Source: Ettlia oleoabundans
Lineage: Eukaryota > Chlorophyta > Chlorophyceae > Chlamydomonadales
DNA: 18,855 nt
Assembly: GCA_019693395.1 (NCBI GenBank)
Contig: JAAMXP010000964.1
Coordinates: 1-18,855 of the forward strand
Direction of reading: 5' to 3'
Part shown: positions 1 through 8,595 of the stretch, in pieces
Position numbering within the stretch: position 1 is the stretch's first letter
How the letters are laid out: every line of letters begins with the position of its first letter
The notes under the pieces: generated by a model
The model's input: the letters and a program-made list of their open reading frames with translations, nothing else
The model's database searches: none
Told to the model about the DNA's origin: nothing
Program-made: the position numbers and the translations under genes

Positions 1-3000
1 GGGGAAGGGGGTGGGCGGGGGGTCATTACCAGGGCCAAGAAAGTGGCGATGGAACAACAGACGTGGCCTTTGACACCTGCACATCAGCTCACTTTCTCTC
101 CAAACACTCGTGGGCCATACCTGCACTTCGTTTATCAACCCACGCATGGCTCCCTGCCAGCCTGGCCTGCCTGCTCTGCTTCCGGCTGCTCCCGTGTCAT
201 CTTCACGGTGCTGCGTTGTGGACCTCGTGGAGCGAGTGCAGCCACCCACCCACACGAGCCCACCCAACCACCAGCTATGCACTCACCTTCTTGCGCTGGC
301 CCTGCTTGTCGTACGACACCGCCCTGTTGGTGGACAGCTCTTTCACCGCGTTGGCCAGCTTGCCCCCCACACCTTTGAGCACACTGGAATCAGCCTTGCC
401 ACGCGTGTCAGATGCGTTGACCTGTTGGCGGGGTAAGGACAGGCACGAGGTTGACGCGGGAGCAAGCAGGGGGGGCCCGGGGCTGACCCGTGACATGCAT
501 GGAAGCACGGACAGCGTGGCACAGGACAGCACTAGATGGTGCAGCGCAGCACAGCAGGGTGCAGCAGCTGACTGACCTCAACAGGCTCAAAGCCCAGCTC
601 CCTGCAAATGATGAGGGCTGAGGATGTCTTGCCAATACCGGGCGGCCCGCTCAGCAGCACCGCCTTCTTCTTCATGTCCTGGGCTTGCTGCTTGGTGCTC
701 CTGCAAGCGCTAGGAAGATAGACAGGTGGGCAGGATGTGCCATTGACGGTTGTCTGTTCAACACTTTCTGCAAATTGGTGATGGCATCAACACCAGCGAC
801 GAGGAATGAGTGCAGCAGATTGAGATAAGAGGCACAGGCACAGGCCTTGGCCCGCATCCCCGTCTGAGCCGGTGTCAATCTCAGCCCACCAACCCGCCCT
901 ACCTGCCAGGTGGCGCCTTGGGCTCCCTTCCCTGCAGGTGCACCCTCTCCCAGTCAGCCAGCCACTGGCGCAGGGTGGCCACAGTGGTCTGGTTACCCAC
1001 AAGCTCCTGAGAGCTGTTGGGCCGCCACTTCTCAACCCACAGCTGCTGATCAGCTGAAGGGGGCCGGCGTTGTGCTGCCGCCGCACCAGCACTAGCTGCA
1101 GCTGAAGCTGCCACAGACAAGGCCGCAGCCTTCGAAGAGGCACCGCCACCACTACTGCCGCCGCCATAGAAGCTCTTGGCAGCCATGCCGCTCCCCGCTG
1201 CTCCCAAGGCAGTCGCACCACCAGGCTGCTGCTGCTGCTGCTGTTGCTGTGGCTGGGAGGCAGCTGCTCCTGAGGGCTGCGCCTGCTTCACCTCAACCAC
1301 CTGCACATCTGTCTCCATTGCATCAATCGCTTCCTCCCTACCCTCAATCGGTGGCGCAGCACGCACCAGGGCAAAAAGGTCGTCTTCGCTGATGCGCCGC
1401 ACCTGCAGTGGGGTGCGTGCGTGCTTGTGCGTGTGTGGGGCTGGGGGTTGGGGGTGGGGGGCAAGCAGGCCCCACAGCAATGCAGCATCAGGCACAGAGG
1501 GAGTCAAGACGCTGTCTGACGGGCAGGCAAGCAAGCAAGCAAGCAAGCAAGCAGGGCACCCAGGTAGGCAGAAAGGCGGGTCACAGGGACAGGCAAGGTG
1601 CCAAATATAGGGTGCAGCTGATGCAGCTGGGCCGTGGCCCTCACAACCCATAGCTGGCGTAACAGCCCGCAACACCACAGTATACACCATTGAAATGACT
1701 TTAGGCTGTCGTTTGCTTACGTTTTTCTCCTTTGCATGAAAGAACTTTGTGCGCCCGGCATACTTGCCCACCAGCAGGAAGGAGGTCTTGCCGCTGATGT
1801 TGCCCGTCACCTGCAGCAGCAGAGTGGCAGCGGCAGGGCACAGGCACTGGATTGACAAGGGTGCAGCCTGACAATCAGCGGAAGAGCCAGGAGTGTGCAT
1901 ACATAATCTAAATTTTTTTTAGTTGATTTTTACTCAAAAGGCTAAGAAAATTCTTAATATCATTGCTTTTGCTCCTTTTTATTCCATTTGTTTCCATTCT
2001 TTTGTTTCCATTTTTTTGAAAAAAAACTGGAACCAAATGGAACGAAAAAAAAACTGGAACCAAATGGAAAGAAAAAAAATGGAACCAAATGGAACGAAAA
2101 TTTGGAAATAGGAAACTTTAACCAGTTTACCATTCTATAAAAAGTACATTTTTTGTTTGAAAAAGAAAATGGAATAAAATAAAAAAGAAATGAAAAAAAA
2201 TGGAATAAAATGAAAAAGAAAATGGAATAAAATGAAAAGAAAAAGATGGAATAAAATCTGTTGTCCTGAATGCTGGAGGCAGGAGCTGACACAGGCATGT
2301 CGGACCTGCAGGGCCGCCTGCCTTATGAGCTGGCTGAGAGCGATGAGATCAGGTAGGGTGTTGGTTGGTCGGCCAGTTGGAGGGCTTTTGGGGAATAGCG
2401 TGTACGCTTATGCAGCTGGGGTGAAGCAGGTGCGGTTGCTGGGATTTGATGTTGTGTGCTGCATGGCCCTCCACTGCCTGATTGCAACGATAGGAATGGG
2501 CAGGGTCCCCACCACCCAACCAGCTCGGACACGTGCTTGCACCCAGCTGGCACAGCACAGGCCCTCACCTTTCCTCCGTGACGTTTGATCAGGTCCTCAG
2601 CCTCCTCCCGCCTCAGAGAGTCCAAGGTGCCGCTGATCACAAACGTCTTGCCAGTCAGGCAGTCAGGGTGGCCCACAGGCGCTTCCTGAGGGTCATCCAA
2701 GCAAGCCAGGGAGCAGGGGACGCTGGGCGGCCCACAAACAGCAAGCCAGGCAGCAGTAGAACATGCTGCAGCAGCAACATGCAGCTGTGACGACTGCTTG
2801 CGCAAGCGCGGCTAAAATCAGAGAGCTGTGGCCGTAGGAGTGCTATTCTGCACTATGGATGCACACTCGGCAGGCTGGGTTGCACACTGCTACTGGCCAA
2901 CTCTACGCACGGCATGCCGCATCGCCAACGAGGCATCCCACAAACACATCATTGCCGCACCGTCCCGCCAAGTTCCCTCACCTTGAGACCACGGTTTGGT

Positions 3001-4498
3001 GGCTCATCAGGTGGGCGCCCCGCATACGAGTTGTCAGCCATGAACACAATGGCTTCGTCGTTGAAGGGAGGTAGAGCTGCCGCAGCCTTGTTCACAGCCT
3101 CCACAGCCGCCATGGCAGCAGCGTCACCTGCAAGCAATTAGGCGGGCAGGCAGTCGTGTACAAAGGCAGGCAGGCAGGCAGACAGACAAGAGCCAGGTGG
3201 AAGGCCCTGCAAATGAGGCCGTCCTGCCAGCACATGCAAAAGCCCTTGCGGGTTTAGCAGCACACCCCAACAGCCTCACCACCACAGCACCTGCAATGTT
3301 CTGCATCACCGCCGGCAACTTGGGGCCCACAGACTTCTTGCGGCCCGATGCGGGGGTGCTGGCGGACCTGGGACGCTGCAGCAGCAGGCATGCGAAGCAA
3401 CAGCAGACGGTAATGCATCAAAGCTTCTGCACCGATACCTGACAACATGTATGAACGGCAAGGGACATAACCGTTTCGGCTGCCTGCATTGTGGAATGTC
3501 GCAGCAAATAAATGCGCAGGCAGCTGTTGCGGCTTCCCATACCAACAAGCACCCACCGAGATCGTAAAACTTGCCACAAATTTCATACCCGCCATTTGCC
3601 ATTACCCAGCACTCACCTTTGCCGCTGGCTCTGCTTTCTTCTCCTTCTTCTTCTCCACCTTCTGGCTGCTGCGCTTTGGCTCTTCGTCGTCATCCTCGCT
3701 CACTAGGTTCACCTGAAAATCGTCATCGCTGTCGGAGCCCTGCCAGCATAGGGACAGGCAAAGACAACAGCAACATTTATAAGAAGCAAATGTACGACAG
3801 CCTAGACTAAATCATGAAATAATTAGGCTGCCGTGCACAAACAGGTTCGAGGGTAGATGGGCAAAGTGCATGATGCGGGCAGGCCGGCAAGCAAGCGGTA
3901 TTGAGAGCAAGACGGCATGCCCAGAAGCCCAAACCACCAAGGCAGGCAGGCAGGCATGCACCTCGTCATCCCAGCTATTGTCTTCACCACCACTTTTCTG
4001 ACCATCCTCCTTGTAGTCCACCGCTGCCTTCTTGCGCTTGGCGGGCAGTGTGGGGGCTGCTGCCTCCTTGGGGGCGGCTGCCGCAGGACTCTTGCTGGGT
4101 TTGCGTGTTGCACCGCTGGCACTGGGGCTCTTGCTGTGTGCCTGTGGCTTGGAACCTGCGGCTGTGCCTGCTGGACTCTTGCTGGAGCCCTTGCCTCGTG
4201 AGGGGGTCTTGCTTGCTGCTGACGGCTTGCTGCTCTTCCCGTCATCGGCAGCCGCCTCTTGCAGTGCTGCCGTCCGCTTCTCCTCAGACTTGTTGGCCAC
4301 CTCACTGTCACCTGCACTTGTTGGGAACAGGAGGGCCAATAACCGTCAAGAAGCTTGATAAAGATCATCCAAGATGCAAGGCATGTTCTTTACATTAGCT
4401 CTGAGCATTCAGTTTTGTGGCATTTTCAGTCACTCGCCTGCTGGCTTGGCCACGCCACCACCCGACTTGGGTGCAAAGAATTTTCTAATATCCTGCAT
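1..4498 (-). CDS. RFC1: Replication factor C subunit 1 (clamp-loader large subunit), N-terminal 577 residues, left-truncated by window edge
   Basis: RFC1 is the large AAA+ subunit of the nuclear clamp loader that places PCNA on primed DNA. Exons (high to low): 4498-4438, 4311-3962, 3739-3617, 3375-3291, 3127-2982, 2685-2569, 1810-1721, 1402-903, 700-577, 421-287. All phases agree and give 577 codons. Residues 1-8 (MQDIRKFF) match the PIP-box-like start of RFC1. Residues 21-180 are Lys/Ser/Pro-rich and acidic. A BRCT domain spans about 256-340 ([32 protein letters not shown]), followed by a polyQ run at 376-383. The AAA+ part opens with [18 protein letters not shown] (445-462), has Walker A GPPGIGKT (509-516) and continues with [13 protein letters not shown] and [11 protein letters not shown], as in plant RFC1. 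The Walker B exon (MDEVDG) is not in the window and must lie to the left. Intron 1 starts with GC instead of GT. The family is certain; the least certain boundaries are exon 1 and the exon 7/8 join. Confidence 0.96.
1226..1249 (-). repeat. CAG-type run encoding polyQ in RFC1 exon 8
   Basis: A (CTG)n-type run on the plus strand with one interruption reads as eight consecutive Gln codons in RFC1. It lies in the linker between the BRCT domain and the AAA+ domain. The linker is otherwise Ala/Gly/Ser-rich and probably disordered. Confidence 0.9.
1527..1550. repeat. GCAA tetranucleotide array in RFC1 intron 7
   Basis: Six tandem GCAA units (TTGC on the RFC1 sense strand) lie in the middle of intron 7 (1720-1403), flanked by related GGCA and GCAG units. 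Confidence 0.9.
1910..2254. repeat. AT-rich foldback/tandem-repeat segment in RFC1 intron 6
   Basis: About 345 bp are strikingly AT-rich inside a GC-rich locus. Two tandem families are visible on the plus strand: a unit like ACTGGAACCAAATGGAA plus an A-run, about three times at 2027-2105, and a unit like AAATGGAATAAAATGAAAAA, about four times at 2164-2254. The left part (1975-2017, TTTTATTCCATTT and TTTCCATT) is the inverse complement of these units, so the segment can fold into a long imperfect hairpin around 2105-2160. AATCT occurs at both edges (1905-1909 and 2255-2259), which could be a target-site duplication, but chance is likely in such AT-rich sequence. No transposase or ORF is present. 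A non-autonomous element or simple satellite expansion is the best guess. Confidence 0.7.
2270..2353 (+). pseudogene. Orphan ankyrin-repeat exon fragment, antisense within RFC1 intron 6
   Basis: On the plus strand a 28-codon stretch reads [20 protein letters not shown] followed by LAESDEIR. This fits the ankyrin consensus (LLEAGAD...D..GR.P..LA...EI). A usable acceptor (GGAGGCAG, AG at 2281-2282) and donor (ATCAG|GTAGGG, GT at 2353-2354) bound it. A 70-nt internal exon (2283-2352) with flanking intron sequence is therefore preserved, while unspliced reading hits TAG at 2354-2356. No other ankyrin exon was found nearby, so it appears to be a displaced gene fragment and not a working gene. It abuts the AT-rich repeat. 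A nested gene with distant exons cannot be excluded. Confidence 0.6.
3165..3188. repeat. GGCA/GACA tetranucleotide array in RFC1 intron 4
   Basis: Four GGCA units (3165-3180) are followed by two GACA units, inside the 163-nt intron 4 and close to its acceptor. On the RFC1 sense strand it reads as pyrimidine-rich TGTC/TGCC. Confidence 0.85.
3941..3956. repeat. GGCA tetranucleotide array in RFC1 intron 2
   Basis: Four GGCA units start only a few bases downstream (in the sense direction) of the exon 2 donor at 3961-3960. Confidence 0.85.
4312..4437 (-). other. RFC1: GC-AG intron 1 of RFC1
   Basis: Exon 1 ends ...CCAGCAG and the intron begins GCGAGTG. The first GT available is four bases into the intron, and splicing there would read into a stop codon straight after the junction. 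Using the GC donor (AG|GCGAGT) gives phase 1, which matches the exon 2 acceptor at 4312-4313 and joins KPAG to DSEVANK in frame. GC-AG introns with a strong AG|GC(A/G)AGT context are a known minor class. This is inferred from phase and from the RFC1-like N-terminus. Confidence 0.72.
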
Positions 4499-4710
4499 AG
4501 CATATTACACTGGGAACGGGCAGTGTGCTGTGCGGGTGCGCAGAAGGCCCGTCTGCGAGCGATCCACAGTAGACGCCAGGCAAGCCAGCAGCGGTGCCGC
4601 TCACCATCCCTGTGGGTGGACCTCGGCCTGTCGGTGTCGGCACTAGGGACCGGGTATCGTGCTCACGGCTTTAATCAACTGCACCTGGCTGCTTGGGTGG
4701 GGCTGCCAGA

Positions 4711-4740
4711 TGAAGTTGAGCTTTGAAGTTGAGCTTTGAA
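4711..4740. repeat. 13-bp tandem repeat in divergent promoter region
   Basis: The unit TGAAGTTGAGCTT occurs twice in perfect tandem, followed by TGAA as the start of a third. The sequence is plainly repeated; any role as a regulatory site is unknown. Confidence 0.8.
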
Positions 4741-4806
4741 TTGCCCTGCCCACCTCTCACGATCCGCTTTGTGTCAGCAGACACAGTGATTGATTTGGCC
4801 TGAACC

Positions 4807-4908
4807 ATGAGCCCGCGCGGGGCTCCATCTGAACCGCCTGCTGCGGGGGAGGCGCAGCAGGCCGCTGCCAGGAAGCAGGACTTTAGGCGTTTCACAGGTC
4901 CCCCTTGA
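4807..4908 (+). other. Possible upstream ORF, 33 codons, in the Mpv17-like leader
   Basis: An ATG-started ORF (MSPRGAPSEPPAAGEAQQAA...) ends at TGA 4906-4908, about 200 nt upstream of the Mpv17-like start. Its Ala/Pro-rich composition resembles local coding sequence. Splicing from the weak donor near 4898 to an acceptor upstream of 5108 gave no clean in-frame join in my check. It may be a translated upstream ORF if transcription starts far enough upstream, or simply chance. Confidence 0.2.
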
Positions 4909-5107
4909 CCAATTGCTCACGCCCAGGAAAGTTCTGTCAAACTTTTTAGGAGCGACACCAGTGTCGCCGGGCTGCATCACCTGGGCGGGGGCTGGTGCAA
5001 CAGCGCCGCGTGCAAGCTGCTGGGACGGGGCATCAACGCCATAAGTAAATAGGCTCACCTCACGGAGATTGGTTGCACCCCGACACCCCCAGGCGCGTCC
5101 GCCTAAC

Positions 5108-5780
5108 ATGGTGCTCCACGGCCACTCGCACTCGCTGCCGCTTGGCAGCCGCTTGGTGCGCCCAGTGCAGCGGCTGTGGGGCACGGCCACTAAGACTTTT
5201 GCACGGCACCCCTTCCTCCTTAAGACAGTCAGTAGCGGCTTCGGCTTTGCCTTTGGCGATGTGCTGTTCCAGCTGGGCACCACGCAGCGCAAGGGTGCGC
5301 CGCTGGATTGGCGCCGCTCCGCAGCAATGGGTGCAGCAGGTTTGGCAGCAGCGGGGCCCTTGGGCTACTACTTTATCATGTGGATGGAGGGCAACATCAT
5401 GACCACTGCACCCCACAGGTGGGTCCTGATGCAAATCTAGTTTATGCCATGCTGTGGCGCTCCGCATCATAGCTGGCGTGTGAGGCAGCTGTTGATTTGG
5501 GTTTCGACACAGGCAATTCTCACATATCTTGCGCTTGCCTCCGCCTCACTGACCTTGCAAATGAGCAATCAACCTCACCTATACCATCCTGTCTCTGTGC
5601 AGCAAGTTGGCACTGGGCGTTAAGGTGACTCTCGACCAGGTGCTTGGATTCGCACTCTGGCATGCCGCCCTGGCTGCCATCCACAAGCCGCACCTGCATG
5701 CCTGCCTGGAGCTGCTGCAGCCGCCCACACAGCAGCGGAGGGCTGAGCAGCAGCGCAATCTCGCAAGCAAAGCGCAGTGA
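5108..5780 (+). CDS. Mpv17/PMP22-family membrane protein, short C-terminus (162 aa)
   Basis: There are two exons, 5108-5418 and 5603-5780 (TGA at 5778-5780), with a GT-AG intron of 184 nt; phase 2 is kept across the join, giving APH-SKLALG. The ATG at 5108 has A at -3 and G at +4. The family consists of small integral membrane proteins of mitochondria, peroxisomes and plastids, probably channel-like. Family features seen: ARHPFLLKTVSSGFGFAFGD (start of the first membrane segment), a second hydrophobic stretch ending GPLGYYFIMWME, and KVTLDQVLGFALWHAALAAI (the LDQ motif and third segment). Typical members are about 175-200 residues and end with a conserved block of the type W-P..Q..NF..VP...R......W..YLS. 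Here the protein instead ends in a Gln/Arg-rich tail (QPPTQQRRAEQQRNLASKAQ), and no exon carrying the missing block was found down to 6950. The family call is secure; the C-terminus is odd. Confidence 0.85.
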
Positions 5781-6237
5781 GCAGACAGTAGGGGTGTGGC
5801 CGTGCCCCCTGGGCTGTGGGGCTGCATACATGCCGCCCGCGATGACCGCTCAACTGTGAGCACTCAGATGGCGTGCAAGCTTGTTCGGCTGGATGTCTGG
5901 GCTGCACCGCGTGCCACCTAGCGCCGGTCACTGTGATGAGAGAGAGAGACGATTCAAGTGATTGTAGTGTAGACTGCTGGCAGCCGCTGCCTGTACCTAT
6001 AAATCAATTAGTATTAGGAGAACTGCCGTAGCCCTTGCTTTGCCTCATAACCCAGTTTTCTCTGCATGCTGAGATGGATTCATGTGCTCGACGACTTCTT
6101 ACTTCCAATAGCTGCTTGAAAGCTGCTGGTGCCCAGCCTTTTGAGCCATGTCGTCCTGGCTTGGGCAATGCATATACTACCACGCTCATATGTTAGTTCC
6201 CTTCACTCCTTAAAACAAGATCTTCTCGGCTGAATGT

Positions 6238-6242
6238 TGTAA
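6238..6242 (+). terminator. Candidate TGTAA polyadenylation signal, Mpv17-like gene
   Basis: TGTAA is the usual poly(A) signal in green algae. This is the first exact copy on the plus strand downstream of the stop at 5780, implying a 3' UTR of about 470 nt. That is plausible but unconfirmed. Confidence 0.35.
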
Positions 6243-6865
6243 CCTTCCAATCATCTCCACTTGCTCGTAACCCAGAAAGTACAGAGGCGCCCCATGAAAG
6301 TTGTATGCGAGGATGCAATTGATCAGAGTGAGTTGCATGCGTGCAGGGGTTAAAGAACCTGTTGCTGTTTGAATCCTTGGCCTTTGGGGGCATCAGCAGA
6401 CATAGGCGCGCCTGGCAAGACAGCGGTAAGATGGGGCCTACGGCAGTTTAAGGTACACAATGGAGCGCAAGAAGGCCCTACAGCAATCCGAAAAAGCCGC
6501 CCCTTGCACTGTTCATGTCACATTCTTGTGGCCAATGCAGAGCGATTTGCTACTCAGGATAGCTTTTGGGTGGCAGCAGCGGCGATGACACGGCCGCTGA
6601 AGAGGGTGCAGCTGCTGTCAGCGCAGGCGGCTGTTTTGAATAGCAAGGCCTGGCGGTTGTGGAACATTACTGCTTGGTCTCCCCGCTCTTGCCCAAAGCG
6701 TTCATGCCGCTCGCAATCCTGCTGGTAACTTGGCCAGCTGGAAGCGCGACAGGCGGCAACAGAAAGGTGTTTCCTGCTTTAGCAGCGAATGTCTGCCAAA
6801 TGCTACGGTAATCCCCGTGACGGTAATTCTCGTAGTAGGATTTTTGCATGCAGCAGTGGAGGCCC

Positions 6866-6870
6866 TTACA
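6866..6870 (-). terminator. Candidate TGTAA polyadenylation signal, GON4L-like gene
   Basis: TTACA on the plus strand (TGTAA in sense) lies about 80 nt beyond the stop codon at 6951. This gives a compact 3' UTR and supports the chosen gene end. Confidence 0.5.
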
Positions 6871-6950
6871 ACGGTACTGAGGCCTACCAGTTCGGCAGGG
6901 TAGGGTTTCAGCATGCAAATGCGGCTAGGTCCGCGCTTACCGTGCCAACG

Positions 6951-8556
6951 CTACCTTTGCTCATGCTGCTGCTGCTGCTGCTGCTGCACTGGTGCTTCTG
7001 CGGAGTTTGAGGCTGCAGCAGCTGCCTTCTTGCGCCGCTGATTGTCCTGATAGCGCCGCAACAGCTCCAGGCAGCGGTCTGCCACGGCATCCACATTGCG
7101 CCCCGCAGCAGATCCGCCAACCTGCATTGTAGGCAGACAAGGCGGGCATGGGTGGGGCGTAAGCGGGCACGTCATATCACACCGCTACAGACCTCATATC
7201 TTGAACAGTGTTTGGGTGGAGATGCGTGGAAAGGGAGCTCGTGTCTACACGCCTCCCGGCACCGCAACAACTTTACCTAGGGCACAGACAGCTGCGGCAG
7301 CAAGCCATCGCACCACCTCAACCTGCTGCCTCCGAGGATAGCACCCTCTCTTGACCCCACCCACCCTGCGCCCCGCACACCTGCTCAGACAACTGGGCCA
7401 GCTGCTGCGGTGACAGGCGCCCACCAGATTGGAGCAGAGTGCGCAGCAGCAACTTGTCCTCATTCACTCTCCATGCCAGGAGGGCAGGAGAGGCCTCACC
7501 CTCATGCCGCTGCTGTTGGGCAGGGAGCCGCTCTTGCTCCTGCTGCTGCTGTTCACCGTGTGCAGGCTCAACCTGCTGCTGCGCCTGCTGGAGGTGCATG
7601 TGGGGGGGCTGCTGCCGCGCTTCAGGCGTTCTCTGCTGCTGGCCTGGCTGTTGATCCTGCTGCTGGGACTGCTGATGCAGTGACCTATAGCCCGGTTGTG
7701 CTGATGTCTGCTGCCGAGCTGCCTGCTGCTGTGCTGTCGGTGGCTGGTGGCGCAATAAGGACGGCTCTGATGCTGCGGCCGCAAATAGCTGCTGCTCTTC
7801 CCAGCCAGGGGCAGGCTGCTCTGGGTGCAAGCCTTGCCGCAGTTCACACGCTGCTGCTGCTGCTGCAGATACTGATGCTTCACGCTCGCCACCTACGGCA
7901 GCAATAGTTGCTGTGCTGCCTGCTCCTGTGCCCGGCAGGCTCCGGCCAAACTCTGCTGCCTCAGCTGCTCCTGCTCCCTGCACCCCCGCTACCTCAGGAA
8001 CGCCGCCTGCAAGCCCCTCCTCCTCCTGCGCCTCCTCCTCCTCTGACGACGAATCGGGCAGCTCTTCCTGCTCAAACACGGGGGCAGGCGCAAAGGCTGG
8101 CGCTACAAACGCCTGCTGTGCCCGCTGCTCGTTGGGGTGCTGCCGTTTGGCCGCCGGCTCTGGTGCGAGCACCAGTGGCGCAGCTAGTGCAGCAGGCCGG
8201 TCGCTCCCTAGCTGCCTGCTGGCATCAAGCGCAAATGCCGTTGGGGCAGGGGCAGCTGCCGCTTCCTCTCGCTGCCGCTTGGCTGCCACACGCGCCGACT
8301 GTCGCACCGCTCGCCCTGCCCCAGCCGTGGCAGCAGGAGCAGCGTGGCTGGCTGCGTGACAGGCGGGAAGGCATGCAGGATCACCCAGCACGTTGCCAGA
8401 GTCTGCTCTGCTGCCTGGCGCAAGGCTGGCAGGCGCTGCTGCAAGGAACTGCTCTTCCTTGTGGTGCTGCTGCTGCTGCCCCTGCTGCGTACGCGGCATG
8501 TGCGCCTGCTTTGAAGCTTCAACAGCCGCTGCCCCCACGGCCGCTGGCGCATCACT

Positions 8557-8595
<39 letters not shown>

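Larger units (their letters stand above)
4499..5107. promoter_or_regulatory. Divergent intergenic region between RFC1 and the Mpv17-like gene
   Basis: The two start codons point away from each other across 609 nt, so this interval must hold both promoters and 5' leaders. I see no convincing TATA box. It contains a 13-bp tandem repeat (4711-4740), the short palindrome CCCGCGCGGG region near 4812 and a 33-codon plus-strand ORF (4807-4908). Bidirectional control is possible but not shown by the sequence. Confidence 0.5.
5781..6950. other. Tail-to-tail intergenic interval (3' regions of the Mpv17-like and GON4L-like genes)
   Basis: About 1.17 kb lies between the convergent stop codons. It is less GC-rich than the coding parts, particularly 6000-6300. 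It carries TGTAA on the plus strand at 6238-6242 and on the minus strand at 6870-6866. Several uninterrupted frames exist (for example minus 6667-6850, ending ALGKSGETKQ), but none has a family signature. No RNA gene was recognised. Confidence 0.6.

Noticed and set aside
1..286. Possible next RFC1 exon carrying the Walker B MDEVDG motif
   Set aside because: I read the minus strand through this interval and found no such motif; it is part of intron 10, with the next exon beyond the window.
701..902. Possible extra RFC1 exon reading [19 protein letters not shown] on the minus strand
   Set aside because: The flanking exons join in phase and match the plant RFC1 spacing between ADWERVHLQ and [15 protein letters not shown] without it.
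1408..1720. Possible missing exon in the middle of the RFC1 BRCT domain
   Set aside because: Joining exon 7 (KEKN) straight to exon 8 ([14 protein letters not shown]) keeps the phase and the normal BRCT length.
3840..3856. T-loop-like GGTTCGAGGG on the plus strand
   Set aside because: No A-box or acceptor stem lies in register; it is within RFC1 intron 2.
6219..6245. U2 snRNA-like start GATCTTCTCGGCT
   Set aside because: The match stops after about a dozen bases and the GUAGUA branch-recognition element of U2 is absent downstream.
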